Shown one piece after another: positions 1 to 6,294 of a DNA stretch of 6,328 bases. Below the pieces are notes generated by a model. The model was not told the origin of the DNA. It searched no databases and was given only the letters and a program-made list of their open reading frames with translations. Source of the stretch: Candidatus Acidiferrales bacterium (GTDB lineage Bacteria; Acidobacteriota; Terriglobia; Acidiferrales; UBA7541); NCBI GenBank assembly GCA_030044295.1, contig JASHWB010000464.1, positions 1 through 6,328 of the forward strand, read 5' to 3'. The position numbers were made by a program, and so were the translations under genes. The first letter of the stretch is position 1; each line of letters starts with the position of its first letter.

Positions 1-298
1 GATACGCTTCGAGGAGCGCCTGATCGCTTCCTGCGCCAATAGCGATCAGCGGAATCGAAGCCGTCTTGGGGTCCGCGCGGAGAATCGGGGCCATTTCGAG
101 CGCACCCATTTCGCGCAGATTGGTGGCGCACAAAATGGCCATCGGTGCGTTCCACTCAAGCATCGTCAGCGCGTAAGAAGCCTGGGTGCAGGGAACCACG
201 TCGAAGCCTTGCTGTTTGAGCGCGTCGCCGAGTTTCTTGGCGAAATAGACGTTGCTATCGATGAGCAGGAGGCGCGGAAGATTGGCCGGAGCGTTCAT
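1..298 (-). CDS. Degenerate CheY-like receiver-domain protein (3' end outside the window)
   Basis: The first 99 codons of a protein that continues past the left edge; no stop is reached. The translation starts MNAPANLPRLLLIDSN and has the alternating hydrophobic pattern of a response-regulator receiver fold (strand LLLID, helix from about residue 16, strand MAILC at 53-57, strand IPLIAIG at 82-88). Key residues are eroded. The usual paired acidic residues after strand 1 read D14-S15. Counting back from the conserved-looking Gly65, the phospho-acceptor Asp position is Cys57, the following Pro is Arg, and the switch Thr/Ser at the end of strand 4 is Gly88. The conserved Lys lies beyond the window. 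Its ATG overlaps the upstream cheW stop by 4 nt (ATGA), and a GGAGG lies 7 nt upstream. It is probably a phosphorylation-independent adaptor or pseudo-receiver of this pathway. It could also be the N-terminal part of a longer protein with an output domain. Confidence 0.8.
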   Translation of the reverse strand, partial: MNAPANLPRLLLIDSNVYFAKKLGDALKQQGFDVVPCTQASYALTMLEWNAPMAILCATNLREMGALEMAPILRADPKTASIPLIAIGAGSDQALLEAY

Positions 299-762
299 TG
301 GCGCGCCTCCGCGGATTCCGGCGGCTCTGTCGCCGAGCCGGAAGACATCAGTGCGTCCAGGTCGAACACCTCGATGGCCTCGGCGCCGCATTGCAGCATT
401 CCAGAAACACAGGAGGGGCGGTCCGCAGCCGGGGGTTGAAGCTCTCCGGTCGTCAATTCGCAATCACCGTTAACGGGAATCGCGCCGAATTCGCGGGCTT
501 TACCGAACCGGCGACGGGCAATGAGGAAAAAACGCTGCGCAGAAGACGCGAACGCGCCCAGCGCCGACGCGGCATCGTACACCGGGACGATGTGCCCGCG
601 GCGAACAATGACGCCGAGGATAGAAGGCGTGTCGTGCGGGAAGGCATGAACCCGCACGGGTGGCGCGAGCTCCGCAACGATTTCTGCAGGCAGGGCGAGC
701 CTCCGCTCGCCAATTTGCAAGATGACGAACGAGGACACCGCGGATTGGGCTGTTTGCGTCAC
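295..762 (-). CDS. cheW: CheW-like coupling protein, second copy
   Basis: A 155-residue single-domain CheW family protein, expected to act in the cytoplasm as a scaffold linking receptors to the CheA P5 domain. The CheW fold runs from about residue 10 to 140. The first subdomain has the strand SSFVILQIG (10-18) and ALPAEIVAEL (23-32). The core motif is recognisable at 46-63 as PSILGVIVRRGHIVPVYD, matching the family pattern in which a Gly-Val-Ile segment and Arg-Gly precede a Pro-Val-x-Asp. The usual Asn-Leu before Arg-Gly is replaced by Val-Arg. The C-terminal strand and helix GAEAIEVFDLDALM (126-139) fits the family's closing element. The start codon is GTG, chosen because it forms a GTGA overlap with the upstream cheW stop and has AAGGAG 10 nt upstream. 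The gene ends in a 4-nt overlap with the receiver gene. It is one of two adjacent, dissimilar cheW genes, so the copies may serve different receptors or array positions. Confidence 0.88.
   Translation of the reverse strand: MTQTAQSAVSSFVILQIGERRLALPAEIVAELAPPVRVHAFPHDTPSILGVIVRRGHIVPVYDAASALGAFASSAQRFFLIARRRFGKAREFGAIPVNGDCELTTGELQPPAADRPSCVSGMLQCGAEAIEVFDLDALMSSGSATEPPESAEARQ
306..310 (-). promoter_or_regulatory. Ribosome binding site of the receiver-domain gene
   Basis: GGAGG on the minus strand, 7 nt before the ATG at 298. It lies inside the end of the preceding cheW gene, which supports this start and coupled translation across the ATGA junction. Confidence 0.7.
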
Positions 763-1316
763 GCGGAACCGGCTCCTTCTTCGATTCGCGACTCCAGGGG
801 CGTGCCGTTTGCCGCGAGATCCAGCGCCCGGACTTCTTCCTCGGTGAGGAAGCCATCTGGTTGAATCACGGGAATCACGAGGTCATCCACTTGGGCGAGG
901 CCACAATACCAGCGACGTTCATCACCGGAAAAAGCCAGCGGCAGCGGATGAACGCCCGAAATCTCCGCCATGCGCTCGATGCGGTCGATTAGCACAGCAA
1001 TGCGCTGGTGCCGCAGGATGAGGACGAGCGTCGGGCGCGTGACGGGCAGGCCGAAGTGGGTGCCCGCGTTGACGACAAAATACGTGCGGCCGCCGCGCTG
1101 GACGGTGTGGCGAACCTTGCTGACCTCGATTTGGTCGATTTCAATGGCCGCTCCGCCCAAACTATCGGTGCTGCGAATTTCCTGCACCGCGCCGGCGGCG
1201 ATCGCAAACATCTGATTGGCGACCGCGAACAGCACGACGGTTTGCGTGCGGCGCGCGCGGCGCAGACTGGCTTTCGCGCCCGTTCGCGAAGCCGATTCGC
1301 GGGCAGCGGACGCCAT
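759..1316 (-). CDS. cheW: CheW-like coupling protein, first copy (divergent)
   Basis: A 185-residue protein recognisable as CheW family, but divergent. The domain starts near residue 26 with TVVLFAVANQMFAIAAGAVQEI, matching the family's opening strand pair followed by the Val-x-Glu-Ile helix. The region that normally reads Gly-Val-x-Asn-Leu-Arg-Gly then Pro-x-x-Asp appears as VQRGGRTYFVVNAGTHFGLP (72-91), keeping Arg-Gly and the closing Gly-Leu-Pro but with Asn in place of the usual Asp. The second subdomain follows (LVLILRHQRIAVLIDRI, 97-113), then VDDLVIPVIQPDGFL (143-157). About 25 residues precede the domain; this tail is rich in Arg/Lys (7 basic residues between 6 and 23), and about 25 residues follow it. 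The start is an ATG that overlaps the cheB stop (TAATG), with AGGAG 7 nt upstream. The probable role is as a structural coupler in the signalling array. Because the core motif is altered, its partner may differ from that of the second CheW. Confidence 0.85.
   Translation of the reverse strand: MASAARESASRTGAKASLRRARRTQTVVLFAVANQMFAIAAGAVQEIRSTDSLGGAAIEIDQIEVSKVRHTVQRGGRTYFVVNAGTHFGLPVTRPTLVLILRHQRIAVLIDRIERMAEISGVHPLPLAFSGDERRWYCGLAQVDDLVIPVIQPDGFLTEEEVRALDLAANGTPLESRIEEGAGSA
773..778 (-). promoter_or_regulatory. Ribosome binding site deciding the GTG start of the second cheW
   Basis: AAGGAG on the minus strand, 10 nt before the GTG at 762. The spacing is slightly long, but no ATG lies nearby in frame. 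The GTGA overlap with the preceding gene makes this GTG the best start. Confidence 0.6.
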
Positions 1317-2425
1317 TACCTGGCTCCTACGGGCGCAAGGCGCGCGAGCTGCGTAATTCGCTTTTCAATAGCACCACTGATGCTATCGAGCGGCAGGACT
1401 TCATCGACGACGCCAGTCTTAATGGCCTCGGCGGGCATTCCGAAAATCATTGAGGTCGCTTCGTCCTGGGCGAAGACGGTGCCACCGGCAGCTTTGACGG
1501 CTTTTACGCCTTTGGCCGCATCACCACCCATTCCGGTGAGTACCACGGCGATCGTGAGCGTGCGAGCGTAGATAGCTATACTTTCGAGCGCGGCGTCCGC
1601 CGACGGGCGGTAGCCATCAATTCGCGCGCCGGAATCCAGGACGATTTTTCCGCTCGATGCGATGCGCAAGTGGTGCGAGCCGGGACACAGATAGATCATG
1701 CCGGGCCTGATCGCCTCGTGGTGCTCGGCTTCCTTCACCGGCAATCCGCCAATTTCCGAGAGCTGCAATGCAAACTGTTTCGTGAATTCGGGAGGCATGT
1801 GCAAGACGAGAAAGAGCGCCGCTGCAAGGTCTCTCGGCAAGCCACTGACAACACGAGTGACGGCGGCTGGACCGCCGGTAGACGCCGCGACGACCACGAG
1901 CGGGAATTTCCCGCCGTTGGCGGCTGCGAAAGCCGCACCTCGCGTGGCATCGGCAGCGGCCGAAACGGACGGGGGAACGGCAAGCTTGGAGCGAGTAGCG
2001 GTGCGGACCACGCGAACCTTTGCGGCGAGCTTGAGTTTGCGAGTGAGCTCTTCGCGCACCGTCTTCATATCGAGATCGATGCCGCTCGAAGGCTTGGGCA
2101 CGAAGTCGATAGCGCCGAGTTCGAGCGCCTTCAGGGTGCTAACAGCGCCTTCGCGCGACTCGGAGCTGACAATCACGATGGGGCGGGGATGCTGCGACAT
2201 GATCAGCTCGGTGGCTTGGAGGCCATCGACATGGGGCATGTTGATGTCCATGGTGATCACGTCGGGACGCAAGGATTCCGCGAGCGCGACGCCATCGCGG
2301 CCGTCGCGACCCTGACCAACCACTTCCATCTGCGGATCGGAGTTGATGATTTCCTGCAGCACCTTGCACATGAAAGCGGAATCATCCACGACCAGCACGC
2401 GTATTTTTTTTCCCTGCGACTGCAT
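1316..2425 (-). CDS. cheB: CheB receptor methylesterase/glutamine deamidase
   Basis: A 369-residue protein-glutamate methylesterase, a normal length for the family. It removes methyl groups from receptor glutamates and deamidates receptor glutamines, opposing CheR in adaptation. The N-terminal receiver (about 8-125) is intact: acidic pair D14-D15 in VLVVDDSAF, phospho-acceptor D60 in TMDINMP, VSS at 86-88, and K111 in FVPKP. A linker of about 45 residues, basic then Ala-rich, leads to the catalytic domain (about 174-360). This has the family triad: S182 in AASTGGP, H209 in VLHMPPEFT, and D302 in GMGGDAAKG. Phosphorylation of D60 by CheA should relieve inhibition of the esterase. The ATG start lies 3 nt after the cheA stop with AGGA 7 nt upstream. 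All key residues are present, so it should be an active, phospho-regulated enzyme. No cheD lies beside it in this window. Confidence 0.97.
   Translation of the reverse strand: MQSQGKKIRVLVVDDSAFMCKVLQEIINSDPQMEVVGQGRDGRDGVALAESLRPDVITMDINMPHVDGLQATELIMSQHPRPIVIVSSESREGAVSTLKALELGAIDFVPKPSSGIDLDMKTVREELTRKLKLAAKVRVVRTATRSKLAVPPSVSAAADATRGAAFAAANGGKFPLVVVAASTGGPAAVTRVVSGLPRDLAAALFLVLHMPPEFTKQFALQLSEIGGLPVKEAEHHEAIRPGMIYLCPGSHHLRIASSGKIVLDSGARIDGYRPSADAALESIAIYARTLTIAVVLTGMGGDAAKGVKAVKAAGGTVFAQDEATSMIFGMPAEAIKTGVVDEVLPLDSISGAIEKRITQLARLAPVGAR
1324..1328 (-). promoter_or_regulatory. Ribosome binding site of the first cheW
   Basis: AGGAG on the minus strand, 7 nt before the ATG at 1316. It lies inside the last codons of cheB. 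The TAATG stop-start arrangement suggests re-initiation by ribosomes finishing cheB. Confidence 0.7.
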
Positions 2426-2428
2426 GGC

Positions 2429-5407
2429 TTAGTCCTGCCGCGACGGCACGCCAGCATCGGGCCGCGCGGACGATTTCTCCGAATTCAAGAGTTCTTCCAC
2501 GGTTGCGATCAACTGATCTTCCTGCACAGGTTTTGTGAGGAAGCCGGACGCGCCCTCTTTCATGGCGCGATCGCGATGCTTTGCGCCCGCACGTGAGGTA
2601 ACCACCAGCACGGGAATGCGCTGCGTTATCGGGCTCTGGCGCAGTGCGGCCATTAGTTCGTAGCCGTTCATGCGCGGCATTTCGAGGTCGGTGATCAGCA
2701 GATGACAGCCCGACTGCGCGACGATTTCGGAGGCCTCGAGGCCATCGCACGCGAGTTTCACGCGGAATCCGGCCTTTTCGAGCATTCGTCCCACGAATTT
2801 CCGGACACTGATGGAATCGTCGGCGACAACGACAACACGCTCGTCCTGGATGGGGTCCACAGCTTCGGACGGAATACTGCCGGCGGCGATCGCTTCCGCC
2901 CCCGGCGCGAACACGCGGGCGGCGGAAGACGCCGAAGCGATGGCGCGGTGCTCAACAGCTTCCGCGGATACGAGACGGTTCAGGTCGACGAGCAGAATGA
3001 GGCTGCCGTCCGATGCGATGGTGGTACCGGGAAAAAGTTTCACGCGGCGCAGATAATCGCCAAGGTTCTTGATAACGATTTCGTCTTTGCCCAGAACCTC
3101 TTCGACCACGACGCCGACGTGCTTGCCGGCGACTTTCACGATGACCATATGGAAGTAACCGTTGATCGGCTCAATCGGCGGCAAGGCAAGCTGCAAATCG
3201 AGGCGGACGACTTCGGTGACCACGTCGCGAACGCGGGTGAGAAGCTTTCCGCCAACGTCTTCGATATCAGCGGGGCGCAGGCGACGAATTTCCTCGACCA
3301 CCGCCAGCGGAAACGCGAATGTGGACATGCCGCAGCGGACGAAGAGCGCCTGAGAAATGATCAGCGTGAGCGGGACCTTGACGGTGAAGCAGGCGCCGCG
3401 TCCTGGTTCGGAGTGGATTTCGATCTCGCCATTCAGCGAGTGGACATTGGCACGAACGACGTCGAGGCCCACGCCGCGGCCGGCAAGTTCCGACGTGGAC
3501 GACGCGGTGGAGAAGCCGGGCCGGAAAAGAAAATCGCGAAGTTCACGCTCGCTCAGTTCGGCAGCGGCAACCGCAGAGACGGAGCCGGACTCGGTCAGGC
3601 GGCGGCGAATACCGTCGTAGTCGATGCCGCGGCCATCGTCGTCCACTTCGATGTAAATATGATTGCCGCGATGATAGGCGCGGACGGAGATGCGTCCTTT
3701 TTCGGGTTTTCCAGCCATGCGACGGGCGCCGGCGTCTTCGATGCCGTGCGCGACGGCATTGCGCACTAGATGAATCAACGGATCGGAAACGTGCTGAATG
3801 ATGTTGTTGTCGAGTTCGGTTTCGGCGCCTTCCAGCGAGAGCTCGACAGGTTTGGCCGTGGCGTTCGCGGCGTCGCGGACCGTTCGCGAAAGGCGCGTGT
3901 AGAGATTGCCAATCGGCACCATGCGCGCCGCCGTGATTTCATCCTGTAAATGGTGGGCGAGCTTCGTGAACTCGTCGATATCGATATCGACCCGCCCCAT
4001 GAAGCCTTCGAGCTGCGTGAGGACTTCGGTGACGTCCGCGGAAATTTCGGTGAGCGAGCGCGAGAGGATATTGAAATCATCGTAACGGTCCATTTCCAGC
4101 TCGCTGAATTCCAGCAAATCGCCGGACATGACTGGCGGGCCGGGAAGCAAATGGCCGCGGAAGGTATCCATTTGCGGCGGTTGGGCGCTGGGCATGAGCG
4201 TCGGACGAATGCGGCTGAATTCGTGCTTTTCCTGGAACTCTGAGATTTTTGACGCAAGGCGCGCTTTCGAGAATGTGAGGACTTCGACCAGCTTGGAGAG
4301 CTCGGAAAGGCGGCCGAGCATGCGCGTCCGGTTGATCACGAGTTCGCCGACGGCGTTCATCATGCGGTCCAGGCGATCGAGGGAAATGCGGACGGATTTG
4401 GCTTGCGCCTGCGCCTGAGCGGCAGGGCGAGCGCTCTTTTGGGGCGAACCAGCTTCGGATGGTGCGGCGTCCGCGCCGGACACACTTTCGGATTCGTGCT
4501 GGGAAACTGCTTCATCGGTTTCTTCAGGCGCGAGGTCGCTGATGCGGGCTAGCAGAGGGCCGACAGTAGCGACCATTTCTTCGTCGCTCGACCATTGCCG
4601 ATGCAGAAAAGTTTTCAAGACATCGACCGATTGCAACAGCAGATTAACGATTTCGGCGCTGGGCTGCAGAAGTCCATCGCGAAGATTGCCGATCAAATCT
4701 TCGACGCGGTGCGCGACGGCGGAGAGCCGATGTAAGCCAACTTGCGCGGCCGAGCCTTTGACCGTGTGCATGGAGCGGAAGAGGCGATTGATGTCGTCCG
4801 CGTTCGGGTTGCCTTCGAGGGCCAGGAGGCATCCAGTGACCGCTTGCAGGTGCTCTTCGGCTTCGGGAACGAAAAATTCGAGGACGTCGTCAGGGACTTC
4901 GCCGTCCTGCGGCAAACGCTGCGCGAGCGCTAATTCCGCGGGCGCATCGGCAGCTAAAGCTACCGCGGAGCCGGCCGCCGCGGCAGTTTCCTCCTCAGCA
5001 CCCACGGATGGCGCGGCGGGGAAAGCGAATGCATAGCGCTGCTTGAACGTCGAGATATCCGCCGAGGTTTCGACTCCGCTGGAGCTGATCTGCAGCAGAT
5101 CGAATTCGAGGACAGAGATCGCGTCCGAAATGAATTCTGTAAGAGGGCCGTACATATCTGGCGACAGTGTGGCATTGGTGGCGTAATGGAAGATGTGGGC
5201 CATTTTCGCGGCCACTTCGGAGAACTGCGGGAAACCGTAACTGGCGGAAGTGCCGGCGAGCGTGTGCGCCGCGATATAGAGCTTCTCCAGGTCCTCGTGC
5301 GTCGTTTGTGGCTCCTGCAACATGCCGGAATATTCCCGCAGATACTGGAGGTGTTCCGAGGCCTCCTGCAGGAAAAGTTCGACCGCAGCTGAATCGGGCG
5401 CGTTCAT
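2429..5407 (-). CDS. cheA: Hybrid CheA histidine kinase: Hpt-Hpt-P3-P4-P5-receiver
   Basis: A 992-residue chemosensory kinase that autophosphorylates in response to receptors and passes phosphate to receiver domains. Order: Hpt1 (about 5-125), histidine H48 in AAHTLAGTS; Ala-rich linker; Hpt2 (about 172-272), H214 in MHTVKGSAA; low-complexity linker (about 292-337) with no recognisable P2 domain; P3 dimerisation region (about 338-515), longer than usual; P4 ATPase with N-box HLVRNAVAHGIE (546-557), DDDGRGID (589-596) and GRGVGLDVV (643-651); P5 CheW-like domain (about 684-815); C-terminal receiver (about 857-975) with D863-D864, phospho-acceptor D907, T937 and K959 all intact. Hpt1 has Ala where the canonical motif has Lys, while Hpt2 is canonical. 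The frame stays open upstream to 5638, but the ATG at 5407 is chosen: it gives a 4-nt ATGA overlap with cheR, has AAGGAG 4 nt upstream, and starts directly before the Hpt domain. The layout resembles ChpA/PilL and FrzE kinases. Confidence 0.96.
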   Translation of the reverse strand: MNAPDSAAVELFLQEASEHLQYLREYSGMLQEPQTTHEDLEKLYIAAHTLAGTSASYGFPQFSEVAAKMAHIFHYATNATLSPDMYGPLTEFISDAISVLEFDLLQISSSGVETSADISTFKQRYAFAFPAAPSVGAEEETAAAAGSAVALAADAPAELALAQRLPQDGEVPDDVLEFFVPEAEEHLQAVTGCLLALEGNPNADDINRLFRSMHTVKGSAAQVGLHRLSAVAHRVEDLIGNLRDGLLQPSAEIVNLLLQSVDVLKTFLHRQWSSDEEMVATVGPLLARISDLAPEETDEAVSQHESESVSGADAAPSEAGSPQKSARPAAQAQAQAKSVRISLDRLDRMMNAVGELVINRTRMLGRLSELSKLVEVLTFSKARLASKISEFQEKHEFSRIRPTLMPSAQPPQMDTFRGHLLPGPPVMSGDLLEFSELEMDRYDDFNILSRSLTEISADVTEVLTQLEGFMGRVDIDIDEFTKLAHHLQDEITAARMVPIGNLYTRLSRTVRDAANATAKPVELSLEGAETELDNNIIQHVSDPLIHLVRNAVAHGIEDAGARRMAGKPEKGRISVRAYHRGNHIYIEVDDDGRGIDYDGIRRRLTESGSVSAVAAAELSERELRDFLFRPGFSTASSTSELAGRGVGLDVVRANVHSLNGEIEIHSEPGRGACFTVKVPLTLIISQALFVRCGMSTFAFPLAVVEEIRRLRPADIEDVGGKLLTRVRDVVTEVVRLDLQLALPPIEPINGYFHMVIVKVAGKHVGVVVEEVLGKDEIVIKNLGDYLRRVKLFPGTTIASDGSLILLVDLNRLVSAEAVEHRAIASASSAARVFAPGAEAIAAGSIPSEAVDPIQDERVVVVADDSISVRKFVGRMLEKAGFRVKLACDGLEASEIVAQSGCHLLITDLEMPRMNGYELMAALRQSPITQRIPVLVVTSRAGAKHRDRAMKEGASGFLTKPVQEDQLIATVEELLNSEKSSARPDAGVPSRQD
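2433..2436 (-). promoter_or_regulatory. Ribosome binding site of cheB
   Basis: AGGA on the minus strand, 7 nt before the ATG at 2425, formed by the last codons of cheA (Gln-Asp). It supports the short cheA-cheB gap being a coupled junction. Confidence 0.6.
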
Positions 5408-6294
5408 TGCGCTCCTTCGACCAAAGCCGCGGCGCGACGTGTTTCCGCTGGCTTGGCGCCGGGCTTGCGATAGAGGCGATAGCCGCCGATCAGTACAGGC
5501 TCGAACTGGACGGGAGAATGGGAAAGCGTCTCGGAGTGGCCGAGAAGGAAATAACCGCCGGGCTCGAGAGCATCGTAAAAGCGGCGCAAAATGGACAGGC
5601 GGCGCTGCTCGGAGAAATACATCAGCACATTCATGCAAAAGATGCAGTCGATTTTGCCGACGTAAACGGACTCGACGAGATTCATCTGGACGAAGGAAAT
5701 CATGCGGCGAATCCGCGGTCTCACCTGATACCCGTGCTTCGCGGGCGTGAAATAGTTGTCCAGGCGCGCAGTCGGCAGAGTTTCGAGGCTTCGTTTGGCG
5801 TAGGCGCCGCGTTCGGCATGGCGAAGCGCGCGGCGGCTGATGTCCGTGGCGAGGATTTCAATTTCCCAGGCTTCGGCGAATTTCAGTGCATCGCACAGAG
5901 TGATGGCGATGGAGTAGGGCTCTTCGCCGGTGGAGCAGCCGGCACTCCATATGCGCAGAGTGCGCGGCGACTGCCAAAATTTGCGCTCCTGCACTTCGGG
6001 AAGAATCCTCGATTCGAGCGCTTCAAAGACAGCGGGATAACGGAAGAAGGAAGTTTCCTGCGTGAGAAGCGTTTCGAGAAAGGCTTCGTATTCGACGCTC
6101 GAAGCACGAATGCGGTTGAGAAGCTCGGCGCCGCCGGGCAGACCTTTTTCTTCGAGATATTCGCGGACGCGGGTGGAGAAAAAACGCTCGCGCGAAGAAT
6201 CGAGAAAAATCGCGGAGCGCTGCTCGATCAGCCCGCGAATGTGGTCAAGCTCAGACTCGCTGAGCCTCGCCGTCGAAATGGATTGCGCTCTCAT
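5404..6294 (-). CDS. cheR: CheR chemoreceptor glutamate methyltransferase
   Basis: A 296-residue S-adenosylmethionine-dependent methyltransferase that methylates glutamates on chemoreceptors; the length is normal for the family. Numbering from the ATG, an N-terminal helical CheR_N domain covers about 8-75. The junction motif LTQETSFFR (77-85) matches the family's Thr-x-Glu-Thr-x-Phe-Phe-Arg. The SAM-binding motif I is RIWSAGCSTGEEPYS (114-128), followed by ILATDIS (147-153) and MNL at 204-206. Motif IFCMNVLMYF (218-227) carries Met where most CheR proteins have Arg. GGYFLLGHSE (246-255) is the usual closing strand. The start is uncertain: GTG at 6303 and ATG at 6294 are both possible, with an in-frame TGA at 6309-6307 just before them. 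ATG is preferred by codon type; a weak GGTGA lies 12 nt before the ATG and 3 nt before the GTG. The gene overlaps cheA by 4 nt. It is the first gene of the cluster seen here, and the operon may begin further right. Confidence 0.96.
   Translation of the reverse strand: MRAQSISTARLSESELDHIRGLIEQRSAIFLDSSRERFFSTRVREYLEEKGLPGGAELLNRIRASSVEYEAFLETLLTQETSFFRYPAVFEALESRILPEVQERKFWQSPRTLRIWSAGCSTGEEPYSIAITLCDALKFAEAWEIEILATDISRRALRHAERGAYAKRSLETLPTARLDNYFTPAKHGYQVRPRIRRMISFVQMNLVESVYVGKIDCIFCMNVLMYFSEQRRLSILRRFYDALEPGGYFLLGHSETLSHSPVQFEPVLIGGYRLYRKPGAKPAETRRAAALVEGAQ
5412..5417 (-). promoter_or_regulatory. Ribosome binding site deciding the cheA start
   Basis: AAGGAG on the minus strand, 4 nt before the ATG at 5407 and inside the last codons of cheR. 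With the ATGA overlap, it argues against the upstream in-frame ATG at 5638, which would overlap cheR by more than 200 nt. Confidence 0.75.

Larger units (their letters stand above)
295..5407 (-). other. Chain of coupled gene junctions in one operon
   Basis: Every junction is a stop-start overlap or nearly so: cheR/cheA ATGA at 5404-5407, cheA/cheB with a 3-nt gap at 2426-2428, cheB/cheW TAATG at 1314-1318, cheW/cheW GTGA at 759-762, and cheW/receiver ATGA at 295-298. A purine-rich Shine-Dalgarno motif lies inside the 3' end of each preceding gene. There is no room for internal terminators between genes. The arrangement indicates a single transcript with balanced, coupled translation of the pathway components. 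The promoter must lie to the right of the window or within its last bases, and the terminator to the left. Confidence 0.85.

Noticed and set aside
298..864. Plus-strand open frame (188 codons) opposite the cheW genes
   Set aside because: Arg-rich shadow of the CheW coding strand with no ribosome binding site or domain.
1670..2596. Plus-strand open frame (308 codons) opposite cheB and the end of cheA
   Set aside because: It is antisense to intact catalytic and receiver motifs of CheB, with His/Arg/Gly-rich low-complexity translation and no domain.
2702..3769. Long plus-strand open frame (355 codons) opposite cheA
   Set aside because: It is antisense to the conserved P4, P5 and receiver coding sequence. 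Its translation shows no recognisable domain, and its length is expected from GC-rich codon bias on the opposite strand.
4400..4430. Short repeated GCGCCT units in the cheA linker
   Set aside because: They encode the alternating Ala-Gln stretch at about residues 329-336 in a low-complexity linker; too short to be a functional repeat array.
5408..5638. N-terminal extension of cheA by 77 residues
   Set aside because: The frame is open, but it lies wholly inside cheR, gives an Arg/Pro-rich non-domain sequence, and the ATG at 5407 has both a Shine-Dalgarno motif and an ATGA junction.
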